NCBI RefSeq assembly: GCF_035083965.1
Contig: NC_089726.1
Location: 14,947,501 to 15,011,500 of the forward strand
Direction: 5' to 3'
DNA: 64,000 bases
DNA from: Branchiostoma lanceolatum
Taxonomy: Eukaryota; Chordata; Leptocardii; Amphioxiformes; Branchiostomatidae
Shown here: positions 46,605 through 58,978 of the stretch, piece by piece
How positions within the stretch are numbered: position 1 is the first letter of the stretch
How the letters are laid out: every line of letters starts with the position of its first letter
Made by a program: the position numbers and the translations under genes
Notes under the pieces: model-generated
The model's database searches: none
The model's input: only the letters and a program-made list of their open reading frames with translations
What the model was told of the DNA's origin: nothing

Positions 46605-49600
46605 TCACAACCTTTTCTCTAAGTCATAGACATCCATGATCTGCTCTATGATGTTCTTAATCTGTTCTTCAGAGATGTCGTCAGAGAACACCTGCAACAC
46701 AGAAAAGAAGAAACTTTATTGAAGACAAAAAGTATGGAAGGAAACTTCACACTTAAAACTTGTATTATATAAAAATACTGCAAATATTCATCCCTTATCA
46801 GAGACACCCCCCCAGTAGAATCAAATTGACTTGAAACTATGCAGACATATTTCAGTTTTAATTGATTTGCCACCAATGGAGTTAGCTCTAATCAATACAA
46901 ACCAAACCAACCAACCTTCCACCATTCTGTCTCAGCCTGGTTGTTCAGAGGCACTTCAATACCGTAGCACAGGAGGCTGAAGTACAGGACAGCCACAGCA
47001 AGGTGCTGAGCCTTGTGCTGCAGACAGACCTTCCCATGGTACAGGTCCCTCAGCATGGCCCAGGCGGTGTCTCTGATAGGGGTTCTGTTCCACACACTGG
47101 CGTCCATCCAGTCTCCTAGGGTCTTCAGGTAGTGGAGAAGGTACTGTGGAATGAAAGATGTACATAAATCAAATTTCATCTGCAAGTTTTGATACATGTA
47201 CCGTTAATGAGTACAGTGATACAATTTGCAATATCAAAGTGATAGATAATTTCAATGTTTGCAGGGAAAAATGTTTGCATTTTAAATATCAAAAGTGCCC
47301 TGAATTTGCTGTTTGATGTGACATTAGTCGCATTGGATAGAAAACCAAAAGCAAATAAGCCACTTCTGTTGTTGACTAAGACCTAAACTGATTATGTCCT
47401 GATGTTTAAATGAACCACAGACTAACCTTATGTGGCAGTTCTTTGGTCACATTGAAGCCCAGCACTCTCATGATGAGGAGTTCACAGCTTGCCATGGCCT
47501 GTCTCAGGTCTGCCAGCTCTGTCTGGGACTCAAGGGGAGGCTTGTCCATGTGACGAGTCCTGTCAATCATTTGATACAACATGATGTCATAATAAATTAC
47601 ATCACAAAAAAAATTCACAACAAAGTTTGACATTGTTACTGGAACTGAGTTCTGTGTACCTGTGTACTGTTGACCAATATCTACAGTATGTTGTTTACCC
47701 ATTTTGCATTGGCAGTATAAGAGTTTTTATTAAGACCTCCACTTCTTGTTCCCCTTGGTTTGACAGTACCATTAGAGAGAATACTTTGATAATTCTTGAA
47801 GAATAAGACCTAACAGTAACATACCTGTAACAAACATTGATGACATCTCTGATCTTCAGATGCTCTTCTTCCACCTTGGATGCCAAACTAATGGCTGTCA
47901 TACCTATAAGCTAGAAGTAAAGAAATGCCAAAAATAGTTACTCAAGCAACTGGATAAAATTTAGAAACAGACGTTTCAGACAGCATCCGCTGTCTTTTGT
48001 CAGTGACTAACGATAGGACTGGAAAACCAGATTCATACCAAAACTCTGAATAGATATGTTTATGAGGTTAAGACAATTTAGGCATTTTTGGCATATAAGA
48101 TGGCTTACTACCTGGATGTCTAACCTTCATCAACGTAGAAATAAAGAAGTTTAAAACATTTTTTACAAGTCTGACTTGTCATAAACTAAGGTAATATGGC
48201 ACTCCAGTACGGCCAAATGCCTGAAATAGCAATACATTGTTTGTACTTCAGTCTCTTTCTTGCATGTTGGAGCTGATCATCCCATTCTCTGATAGACATG
48301 ACTTTGACACTTCTGTATGGATTGTTGTCTAGTAGAATGTCTACTCTAAACCACTGCAGTGCAACAAAGGATTCACTTCAACTGAAGTTACTTACGTAAG
48401 GATCATAGTCCTGTAGTCTGCAGACAGAGAAGAACCTATGGTAAATGATGGCTGCTGTTGCCATGGGAACAGATGTCATCCTCAGTTTGATCCCTGTCAA
48501 ACAAAGCAAAACAAGTTACTTGTCTGTTCTGTATTTGACATGATAGTGATATTGTTAAGGACGAGAACTGCAAAACACGTTCACACACTTTGAATACTTG
48601 AAAATAAATTATTTTATTTAAACATGAGAATGTATGCTAAGAACGGGATCAACCATACTATGTTTAATACTCTTAAGATCTGAAAAATCAATGTCTTCGT
48701 AATCCCATATTTCTGAGTTCTGACGTAACTTATAAATTCATTACTCTCACCTCTCAAATAAACGTACCGGTACGTTTATTTTTTTTCGCCAATAGTTCCA
48801 CCCTGTACTTTCTTATTCTAGACGGTACGTTTATTATTTTTTTGAAAAATTGAGGCTTTGCAAACCAGGAATCCCTCTAAAATCGTAAGTTAAGGTTTTT
48901 CTGCCCATATTTCCGCGGTATTTTTGCTCGTAATTCGCTATTTTTCGGCCTACCGGCGTTGATTTTCTCGCCGCTTTGACGGCCCTGTGAAAAGTATCCT
49001 GGCGGCACTCGTAACATATCGGTCGATATCGCTATGACGCTACAAAGTAAACCGGAAAATAAGACGCGACATTGACATTTTAAAATACAATTTTCATATA
49101 AATAACTTTGATAGTCTCTATTTACATCGTAAACCAAAGCACGCTGATCAAAAAACGTGTGGAGTAGGGTGCACGCCTTCACGGGGAATAATAATTTCCT
49201 GACCACTATATCCGTAGTATCGGCAGCGCGGCGGAAGAATTATTTGTTCGCAGAAGACATGTAACACGTTAAAACAATAATCATAACTTAATTTCCCTTG
49301 TGATATGTGTTTTGAGGCCACAAAATCTCTAAAACGGCAGAAATATGTCCGATATGATTCGGTAAACAACAGCGCGACATCGCGAAACATGGCCGCCACT
49401 CTCAGGCATGGCGACAGTAAAACTAGCAGCATATTGCGTAGTGCGGATACCGATCTTTAAAATGATACCGTAAACGCATGGGAAATATTATATTTTTTGG
49501 GCAACGATAGACACACAGCGCCATATTTATTTTCAGAGGGTTTATTTTTTTAAATAATCGTAAGATTTTCCCAATTTTGGCGGTTCACCGCGGGTTTCTA

Positions 49601-50550
49601 GTGTCAACAAGTAATGGGTAACTTCTTAGTATGTGCGGTCTGTGACGTTGAGCTACTTTTACAGTCGATCTCTGTTCAATATTGTGGGATTTACCGCGGG
49701 AACTCGAAATCCGAGCGTCTCACTTTGTTTTCGACGCTATGGAGCAAAAGTTTATAGACATATTTCTTCTGTGGAAGGACTGTGTTCATATTTGTGTTTT
49801 TTTGTGGTTGATGTCTTTAGAAAATATGATCAGGTACATTTAACTTTTAAAAGTACTCTGATGATTTTTGTTATATGTCACTGATTGTCAGTCATAATAA
49901 AATGATATAACAATTTTCTTTGATCACTTGCTTCAAGTTCCAAGTAGAAAAAGCATGTATCATGTACATTTTCACTTGTTGAATTTGAAAGCACCGTGGC
50001 CCCCGGTTAGGGGTCATAGCGGGGAACCTATGCCCAATTTTTCAATATTACTATTATATTTTACGAAGAGGCGAGGAAGATCATCATGATTTGAACAAGC
50101 TATGGACAGTTATTCTGTTCAATATCTATATACTTAATAGGTATGGCATAATTGACTAAATATAAGTTACCTACCTGCTTATTATCTTATTTCCCTCTGA
50201 CAGTGACAGTTGTACATGTATGGACACAGTTTACCTAGCCTCGACTGTCGATTTTTGAAAATTTCCGGGGGGTACTTTTATTCCAGGGGGTACTTATATT
50301 ACATTTTGAAAATTTGTCCGGGGGGTACTTCTATTCCAGGGGGTACTTCTATTTGAGAGGTGAGAGTACTTTAACATGGTCTGTCTCATATCCAATGGCC
50401 AGTTGTAGTAGTTATTGTAATGAAAAAACGCCTCTCACCTGACTCCATCATAAACCTGACTATTCTGAAGTGAACCAGCTCCTCCTCATGATGATGACTC
50501 CTCCTACGTGTGCTTGGGTCTTCTGTCCTTGCAGTCTTTGAGTCTGACAT
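46605..50550 (-). CDS. CCNQ: Cyclin-Q (FAM58A), CDK10-activating cyclin
   Basis: Exons 50550-50439, 48493-48396, 47910-47825, 47559-47427, 47143-46916 and 46691-46605 sum to 744 nt, 247 residues, against 248 in human. The first cyclin fold contains HFRIVRFMMESGIKLRMTSV, MATAAIIYHRFFS and SLASKVEEEHLKIRDVINV. The second contains YLLHYLKTLGDW, TAWAMLRDLYHGKVCLQ, QHLAVAVLYFSLLCYGIEVP and WWKVFSDDISEEQIKNIIEQ. CCNQ binds and activates CDK10, which phosphorylates ETS2 and acts in cilium length control; loss in humans causes STAR syndrome. Intron 1 (48494-50438) is unusually long because a 1.6 kb inverted-repeat element occupies most of it. The start gives the human-like length; the leading residues are variable in the family. 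Confidence 0.93.
48744..50366. mobile_element. DNA-transposon-like element with terminal inverted repeats in CCNQ intron 1
   Basis: CTCTCACCTCTCAAAT at 48744-48759 is repeated exactly as its complement at 50351-50366, each end flanked by TA, a possible target duplication. Subterminal repeats follow: AATAAACGTACCG-type units on the left (48756-48780, 48822-48835) and four units of GGGGTACTTNTATT on the right (50265-50355). No transposase is recognisable in the 1.6 kb interior, which holds only short frames, so this would be a non-autonomous element. The family is uncertain. Confidence 0.6.
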
Positions 50551-50954
50551 CAAAGTGTGATGATCCTTCCGTCTCTATCAGATGAAATCAGATGGAAAAT
50601 TCTAACAAGGCTCTTTTGTTTTGTTGGATTTAGCATAAACTTGAAGCTGTTTCATAAATGAGTAGCAATAGGTGGTAAAGTCTTATGACATCATATTTTA
50701 ACTTTCAACAAAACAAACAAGAGTCCGAAGACCCAAAATCTCCATGAAATTTGTTTTTATATGAGATGTGTTTATTTTCCCTAGTTATTTGTTGTTGCCG
50801 CTGGTTGTTTTGTTTTGTGTGCCAGAGGGTATCCATGTAATAGAACCTAGAAAGGCAACATTTTCGGGAAAATGCAGGATATTCCCCTCCCGTTACCTAC
50901 ACCTCAAATATGACGCCCTTAGCATTTACTGTAGTGTAAGGGAATCCTGAAGTT

Positions 50955-51915
50955 TCTGCATAAATTATGCAAACAAGGTCTGTATTAGCATGGTCAGGTG
51001 TGTTCAGCTTTCCTAAAGGTACCTACATCTGAAATATATCATCAGTAGCTTTTAAAGTAAGGGTTATGAATATATTATGCAAAAACTCCTCATTAGCATA
51101 ATTTATGGCCAGGTTTTCTGACCTTTCATAAAGGTACCTACATGTCAAATATGAAATCCGTAGCCTTTACAGTAAGGGAAATACAAGGTTATACCTAAAT
51201 TATACAAATGAGGTCCGCATCAGCATATTTTATGGACAGGTGTATTCACCTTCCCTAAAAGTACATACATCTAAAATATGACATCCGTAGCTTTAACGGT
51301 AAGGAAAATACACATTTATGAATAAATTATGCAAATGATATTCATTAGCATAATTTATGGCCATGTGTGTTCACCTTTCCTAAAATTACCTACATCTGAA
51401 ATATGACATCCGTAGCCTTTACGGCAAGGGATATGCCTAAATTATGCAAATGATGCCCTCATTAGCATAATTTATGGCCAGGCTTTTTTACCTTTCCTAA
51501 TGGTACCAACATCTCAAATATGACATCCATAGCCTTTACGGTAGGAGATATACACATTTACGCATAAAATATGCAAATGAGGTCCCCATTAGCATAATTC
51601 ATGGACAAGTGTGTTAACCTTTCCTGAAGGAACCTACATCTCAAATATGATATCTGCAGCTATTATGGTAAGGGAAATACATGTTTCTGCATACATTATG
51701 CAAATGAGGTCCTCATTAGCATAATTTATGTCCAGGTGTATTCACCTTTCCTAGTGGTACCTACATCTCACATATGACAGCCACAGCTTTTACGGTTAGG
51801 GAAAAACATGATTATGCATAAATTATGTGAATTAGGTCCTCATTAGCATAAATTATTGTCAGGTGTATTGACCTGTTCTGAAGGTACCTACATTTTAAAT
51901 ATAACATCCGTACTA
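50955..51915. repeat. Tandem array, about 8 units of roughly 120 bp
   Basis: Each unit carries TTATGCAAATGAGGTCCTCA, TTAGCATAATTTATGG, CACCTTTCCTAAAGGTACC, and TACATCTCAAATATGACATC with CGTAGCCTTTACGGTAAGG. Units begin near 50962, 51070, 51200, 51325, 51440, 51567, 51694 and 51815. ATGCAAAT octamer-like motifs recur in most units. Confidence 0.85.
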
Positions 51916-52089
51916 TGAAACAAAAGATACATATAACTTTCTGCAACACCATTAGTAGAGTTACCACCCTTACATCTACTTGGTTTTGGGCAGCGGAACC
52001 ACCAGCTGTTGGGAATTAGGGAATACTCGCCCTAGATAAGAGACCAATGGATTCAACAGATGTGACCTCAAAGCCCATACCCACAATGG

Positions 52090-53040
52090 AGAAGTAGATA
52101 TTCCCCATTACTTATGCAAATTCAGTCCAAATTTGCATAATTACCACTTCAGTTTGTACATCTCTGCCCAACCCACTTGCGTATCAAATAACATGAAAAT
52201 CTGTCGCTCCTTTCTTCAGTTATTCTTTGAAAATATTTACAAACACGCCATTGCAGTTCCAGTGACACATACCAGGGGGCCCAAAATCGACCTTGACCTT
52301 TCTCCTCCCAGCACCTACCCACATACCAAATATCATTTCAATCCATCCACACGTTCTTCAGTTATGCTGATTTTAAGCGTCCGGTGACACATACATACAA
52401 ACACGGTGACACAAACATACACACACGCGCACACACACACAAACACAATAACTTCGCATGATTTGCACTTCAGTGTGTACATCTCCGTCCAACCTACCAG
52501 CGTACCAAATAACATGAAAATCTGTTGATCCTCTCTTCAGTTAAACCCCTTTAGAACATTTTTACAAATAGGCCATTGCAGTTCCAGGGACACAAACCAG
52601 GGGGCCCAAAATCGACCTTGACCATTCTCCTCCCAGCGCATACCCACATACCAAATATCATTACAATCCATCTACACGTTCTACAGTTATGCTGACTTTA
52701 AGCATCCGACGACACACATGCAAACGATTTACCTCCTAACTTATGCAAATTCGGTCTCATTTGCATAGTTTGCACTTAAGTGTGTACCACTTGGTCTAAC
52801 CTACCTGTGTACCAAAGAACATGACGATCTGTCCATCCACTCTTCAGTTCTTCTACATTTAAGATTTTAACAAATACGCCATTGCAGTTCCAGTCACACA
52901 TGCCAGGAAGCCCAAAATCGACCTTGACCTTCCTCTACCTGACACCCACCCACATACCAAAAATCATTTCAATCCATGTACAGGTTCTACAGTTATGGCG
53001 ACTTTAAGCGTCCGGTGACACAAACATACACACAGACACC
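52090..53040. repeat. Tandem array, 3 units of about 300 bp
   Basis: Units begin near 52110, 52445 and 52740 and share ATGAAAATCTGTC, GCCATTGCAGTTCCAG, GCCCAAAATCGACCTTGACC, ACCCACATACCAAATATCAT and TACAGTTATGCTGACTTTAA. AC-rich simple sequence separates the units (52390-52445). A diverged single copy lies at 17790-18100. Confidence 0.85.
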
Positions 53041-53327
53041 AAACGCAAGCAAAACAGTATCTCATGATTTCATGGAGATAACAACGCCCCCCTCCCCATA
53101 CAGCTACACCATCCCCAAATCGATCTAATGAGACCTTTCAAACACGTATAGACGGCAACTTTAGCGGAAAATAACGGTAACAACAAATGCACACGAAATA
53201 TGACACCATAGAAGGAAAAGTAGGTCTAAGAACATCATTATTCCTCGAAAATACAAATCAAAACAACAAAATCATTTTTTTCTGACCGAGGGCGCCGCCA
53301 TGTTTGAATCCAGAACGAGGCTACCGG

Positions 53328-53356
53328 ACATGCGCAGTCGGTGGCATAACCGCCAT
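53328..53356 (+). promoter_or_regulatory. Probable POC1 promoter sites (NRF-1-like, YY1-like)
   Basis: ACATGCGCAG at 53328-53337 and CCGCCAT at 53350-53356 lie 110-140 bases before the POC1 start. A second GCCGCCATG is at 53294-53302. The same motif pair precedes the Rab gene. Confidence 0.4.
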
Positions 53357-53465
53357 TTTTGAAATCATTGTTTTGGAGGCTGTGTCGGTGTTTTGCAGTT
53401 TGGCGACTTTATTTTGGGATTTCCTGCTTTTTATTCATTGAAAGGAAACATCAGCGGCATCGATC

Positions 53466-56400
53466 ATGACGTCTGTGTTGGTAAGTCACTTTTTACGCTG
53501 TATTTGAGTCGATCTATGTACTGTAGATACGATGTTTTTGTAGCGTAGGTAACGTCAGCACTGTGGGAGGGGGTTACTCTGACCTTACTCGGGCCAAGTT
53601 GAAGTACAACCAGCAGCATGGTACAGGCAAAGAAAGGACGACAAAATTTCTTAATTCATTTAAGTCCTGTCATATCTCATGACAAGAGGAAATGAAAACA
53701 GCCATGGTTATAATTTATTGACCTATTGACAGCCTCTTCAAAATATACTTGTCTGTGTTCAGTAATAAATTTTATAAAACAAGAAAAGAAATTGTACTTT
53801 TCTAGTCCAAATGATTCATTTTCTGTATAGCTTGCTTTTTTGTTAGCTATTGTTAATGCTAGCAGATGTCTCCAAATGTCCCTGTGCTGATCAGTGGGTG
53901 TATCTTGACAAATATGCCACAAATGATAATTAAAAAAAATATGGAGGTTCACTATTCTTTGTATGCATGTGCAAGGTCAAAGGTGAAGGCCCCTGAGACA
54001 TAAACAAAACACAAGAACTGTTTACAAGTCAGGGGCCTTCACTTTTGACTTTGTGCATAAATCGTGAACCTCCTTATATCATATGTTATAATCATAAGTT
54101 TCATAACTCTAGTGAAGCAAACTGTTCTTCCTGTCAAGCTAAATCTACATCAGGAAAAAAATTAGTTTACGTGTTTGATAATTAAGTAACCATTCAACAT
54201 GATGCTGAAGTCATATTCCTAATTGATGTTAATGTTTGTGCCTCTTCAGGAGGACCCCACCCTGGAGAGACACTTCAAGGGACACAGAGACACAGTCACC
54301 AGTGTGGACTTCAACCCCAACATGAAGCAACTCGGTACGTCTTGAAGTTGGAATAGATGCCTAATTCCCTGTCAGAACTACTAAGCAAGAATAACAAAAG
54401 GCCTGAAATTATCTTTTGTTATTGTTTTTGTAGTTGTTATATTCTTGACATGATGAACTTCTTGTGATGAGGATTATGTGGGCAAAATATATGGTAGGAC
54501 ATCACTGCTTCCTGGAGGAAGGGTAAGTTGGACGTGTTTCTACCCAAATTTGACTTGTTGTTCCTCCCCCAGCCTCGGGCTCCATGGACTCCTGTCTCAT
54601 GGTCTGGAACTTCAAACCTCAGATGAGAGCCTATAGATTTGTTGGACACAAGGTATGTCTTTTATTTTGTTTCTTAATTGAAATCTTTTATTGTTGAATG
54701 TCATACTGAGACTTCTCTAATCGTCTAAAAATACAACATCAAGAAACTTAAATATGATCATGGTTGAACTCTAAGAACTGCAGTGTTTGCAGAGCCTTGC
54801 ATTTTTGCTTCCCATCAATTTCTTGTCTTGGGCAATTTCAACATTCTAAGCTTTGAAAATAGTTTTAATGCCCCAATTATTTGTTGTGTTGTATTTCTAC
54901 TTATTATGTATGATGGTAATGCTGTTTACTACATATAGTACATGTAAAATGTTTTTTCTTTACTCTTATCCATGACCTCTCCACTTCAACATTGTTGCAA
55001 AGTGGCAGTGTGGGCCGAACAAGCATTTTGACGGAAAATAAAGGCCATGACTCGACTTACACTTATATATTTCATTGTGATACATTGTAAATATGTCTTG
55101 CAGGATGCGGTGATGTCTGTAGTGTTCTCTCCCTCGGGACACCTGGTGGCGTCGGCCTCTCGAGACAAGACAGTACGACTGTGGATACCCAGCGTGTAAG
55201 TAGAGAACACTTTCACTACGAAATCTCGCAAATCTTCTATTCTGATCTTTACAAATACAGTGTATAATCCAAATTATGCATGCATCTTGGAGGAAACTCT
55301 TGTATATTGAAAGATTCTTGGCTATCATGCCCACACTAACAATTTCTATCCCAAACTTTGAAGCAATGTTCTACTAGCTGTAAAGCCTGTGGTTGAATGA
55401 CTGATGCTTATTTGGCCCCTACCCTGACAGGAAGGGAGAGTCCACAGTGTTTAAAGCTCACACTGCGACAGTACGGAGTGTGGACTTCTCTCCTGATGGA
55501 CAGTCTCTACTCACAGCATCAGATGACAAGTCTGTTAAGGTATGTCCAGTTTCTCTTCTTTCTGTTCATTGTTTTTGATTGAAGTATTATAGTTATTGTG
55601 TGATGGTAGTCTAGAAGAAGATAAAAGTCTTTACGTACTATTGGCAGAGTTGTGAACTAGTATTTCAACTTTTAGTGCATTGTTTGAAGCGTTGATACCT
55701 TATCTTGTTTTTGCTAACAATATGAGGTTTATTTGTAATCATACTGTTCCATATGAAGATGTAAGATGCTGATTTCTGCTGCAGGTGTGGACAGTCCACA
55801 GACAGAAGTTTCAGTTTTCTCTCAACCAACACATGAACTGGGTCAGGTGTGCCAGGTATGGTAATAGTTAACACTTTGTTTTTGTAATTTCTTCATGATT
55901 GTAAACCATTTCTTATGGGTAGAGGATTTCATGACTAATCATAAAGTCAATGTAGATATTGTCCAATGTCAAATAGAAAGGAAGTTTGGGTTCCTTAAAA
56001 GTCATTCTTGACTAACGGCTAATAAATTGATGAGAGCGGGATTTTCAGACAGTTAGTCATCAACAATGCTAAATATTGATATGTCAGACTAGTAGCTATT
56101 TGGTAGCATACTCCAGCACTGAAGGGATGTTGAAGACCCCAAGACATACTAGCTTAACACCTCTAATTCATTGGGTTTCTTAAGGCTCTGTTATGAGTGT
56201 TATTTTCCTTCGTTGCTTCAGGTTTTCTCCAGATGGACGTATGATTGTCTCAGGTAGTGATGACAAGACAGTCAAACTGTGGGACAGGAACACCAAGGAG
56301 TGTGTGCACACCTTCTTTGAACATGGAGGGTAAAGGAGCACTGAACACTTTGATTTTGTAATGGTATAATATGTATAGTAATGCAGCATGTACAATGTTC

Positions 56401-58978
56401 TAATGATGTAAATTTTGTTCTAAGCAACCTTCACACCAAAAAAGCAACAATGTTTCTGGTTTGAGGTATAATTAGTTGATAATAGAACTATGCACTCATC
56501 ATTTTTTCAAATATTCTTATGATAAGAATACATGTACATTCAAAAATGATTGAGAATATGTGATAAACATTGAAGCACCATAAAAAAGTTGTATGATGAA
56601 TTAGTTTCCTTGTGTTTGATCAAAAGTCTCAAATGTCCACCATGCCACACTTTGTGTTTACAATGCGTGTACGATCCTGTTTTGTGTTATTTTCCAGATT
56701 TGTGAACAGTGTAGCGTTCCACCCCAGTGGCACCTGTATTGCAGCAGCTGGTACAGACTCTACAGTTAAGGTGTGGGACATCAGGACAAACAGACTACTG
56801 CAGCATTACCAAGGTACGGCTTGCTTTGTGCCACCTTTCTACGAGAAGTCCAAAAAGATAATTTTGCCCATTTTCAAGAAAACTTTTACCCATGATCAAG
56901 CATTGACATGTTTTGAAGACACTGCCTATGTTATTGGCGAAGTCACAATATTTGGCTAGGTTACTGCATGGAAAAAGTTCAGATTTGATGCCAACTGACT
57001 TTGCCAATGTTTAAAGTGCAGTACTCTTTTGTGTCAATAGGTGTCCTTCCTGCACCGTCACATTTTCTTTGTTAGAGTTGAAAGAATATCTCAGTTCCAG
57101 AGGGTGTTTCTCCTCGAAGCAATACCATGTGCTTCTTGAACCTCGATGCACAGCTATTTCTTGGAGTTTCCTTTTTTCTCATATGATAAGTCTTTTGTGT
57201 TGGAAATTTCAGTTCAACTTTGCTTCAGAATACTTCAATGATATACCATAAAGAAACAGATACATGTTACTTGTACAGAATAAACAGACACTAAATAACT
57301 TTCCTGCTCCCCCAGTCCACACTGCTGCTGTGAATGGCCTTTCCTTCCATTCGTCTGGAAACTACCTCATCACAGCTTCCAACGATTCAACACTGAAAAT
57401 CCTGGACCTTCTGGAGGGGCGACTATTCTATACTTTACATGGCCATCAGGTAACAGGATTTGAACTTCAAGTTGAGTTTAGTGGGAAACTAGTTGCCACA
57501 TTTGGCAGATGTTCCACTTTACAGTGTTCCCTTACATAGACCTTGTTCTGCATGTTTGCCTTATACTAGTAATCAGGCTTGCCTAGCCTACATGCTGAGT
57601 ATATATATTGTACAGTAAACATTCAATGTGCAAGATGTAAAGTATGCTGATATTTCTGTCAAACTTGGATTGAAAATGTCATGTGGAATTTTTTGCTTTA
57701 TCTGATCTCTAGGGTCCAGCCACCACTGTTGCCTTCTCCAGGGCAGGGGACTTCTTTGCTTCTGGAGGTTCAGATGAACAGGTGAGTTTGTCCCTGCAAT
57801 TTTGATTGTAACTGCTAGGTGGCGTACCTGCATTTGCAATATCAGTGCCAATGGTGTAGTCTGTATCACGCAAACTCCAGCTGTCCGGGGGTTTCTCTCC
57901 CCTCCCCGCGGGTGGATAGCCGTTACAGGCGGCGGGCGGACACGGGGCTTGGTTGAAACCAGGCTACCAATGGTGAAGACAGGGAATTCTGTTATATAGT
58001 GATATACAATGCCTTGATTGATATGAGTCTGCGTATTGTATTCTAAGCCTTTCGTCTATAGTTTCTTAAAACTATTTTAATTTTTGCTTTGTATAGGTTA
58101 TGGTGTGGAAGACGAATTTTGACCAGGTAGACTACAGCGAGGTCCTGAAATCTCACAAAGCCAGGACTGAACAGCCCCAGCCTCCTCCTCACATCCACGA
58201 CATCCCTCCCCGCTCTCCTCACACAGTCAGACAGGTCCCCAGGCCTGCTGTACCACAGGTAGGTCTAAACAGCTCCTCCACACATCCCTCCCCACCCCAC
58301 ACATCCTCCCTACTCCCCACCCATCCCTCCTCACTCCCCATACACAGTCAAACAGGTCCCCAGGCCTGCTGTACCACAGGTAGGTCTGAACACCTTGGTC
58401 TGAACAGCCACAGTCTTCTCCACACATCCCCCCCTACTCCTCACACATCCCTCCCTTCCCCCACACATCCATCCCCACACATCCATCCCAACATATCCCT
58501 CCCCACTCCCCATACACAGTCAGACAGTAAACTGTGACTTCTCCTTCTCTGATACTAATAACAGAAGTGTCATATTTTCCCCACAACTGGCCCGACAAAA
58601 GACACTTCCCCTCACAATATCGGTCTTCATGCTGTTTATTTACTGGCATTGCTGTTGCCTTGCTAACTTTTGTATAGCTTTACATCTATATCTGTACCTC
58701 ATATTTTGTCACTAGTGGGTAGCATCTTAGAGTGGATCTGCTTGCCGAAACATTTGAATAAACAGTAAGCTGTAGAGTCATCATGTTTAGAGATGTAGTG
58801 CAGCTTGTTTAACATAGGTTTTTAGAGATTGTTCTACAGTGGAGTTGTAAAGGAAAGTCAGTGTAAAGTGGCTGTACTGTGTGTTTCTTAGCTTGATGCA
58901 CGGAGTGAGCCCCGTAACCTGGAGGTCCCCAGTCCTGAGGTGGTGGATGTGGGGCCTGCCCTCTTCTCTAACCCACAA
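53466..58978 (+). CDS. POC1: POC1 centriolar protein, WD40 part (3' end outside window)
   Basis: Twelve exons: 53466-53480, 54250-54334, 54573-54652, 55104-55195, 55431-55539, 55785-55855, 56222-56329, 56698-56813, 57316-57449, 57713-57781, 58097-58258 and 58892-58978, together 1128 nt or 376 codons, open and in phase. It begins [20 protein letters not shown] and contains seven WD repeats (for example [77 protein letters not shown]). It matches vertebrate POC1A/POC1B closely. POC1 holds centriole triplet walls together and is needed for cilia. A Pro/His-rich linker follows in exon 11. The C-terminal POC1 coiled coil was not found before the window ends, so intron 12 exceeds 5 kb or the exons were missed. 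The A/B split is vertebrate-specific, so the symbol is left general. Confidence 0.92.
53941..54075. mobile_element. Hairpin MITE-like element, copy 2 (POC1 intron 1)
   Basis: GGAGGTTCAC at 53943-53952 pairs with GTGAACCTCC at 54064-54073, and the arms continue through AAGGTGAAGGCCCCTGA and TCAGGGGCCTTCACTTTTGA. The interior CTGTTTACAAGTCAGGGG matches copy 1. Confidence 0.65.
58346..58390 (+). repeat. Duplicated 3' end of POC1 exon 11 with its splice donor
   Basis: CAGTC-AACAGGTCCCCAGG and CCTGCTGTACCACAGGTAGG at 58346-58384 repeat 58225-58262, which is the end of exon 11 and its donor, inside a C-rich stretch of CACATCCCTCCCC repeats (58275-58520). The frame remains open from exon 11 through the copy, so a longer exon ending at 58380 is possible. 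Confidence 0.75.

Larger units (their letters stand above)
50551..53465. promoter_or_regulatory. Shared 5' intergenic region of CCNQ (-) and POC1 (+)
   Basis: Divergent start codons are 2.9 kb apart. Two tandem arrays (50955-51915 and 52090-53040) fill most of it, and GC-richer likely POC1 promoter sequence lies at 53270-53465. Position 50551-50950 shows nothing recognisable. Confidence 0.5.

Noticed and set aside
49148-49432. Transposase remnant inside the CCNQ intron element
   Set aside because: The short minus-strand frame shows no DDE or other transposase motif.
50955-51915. CRISPR array
   Set aside because: Units are diverged 120-bp tandem repeats without unique spacers, in an animal genome.
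58097-58537. A 145-codon Pro-rich frame continuing past POC1 exon 11
   Set aside because: Most of it is intronic CACATCCCTCCCC repeat. The conserved exon ends at 58258. Only the duplicated donor is kept as a finding.
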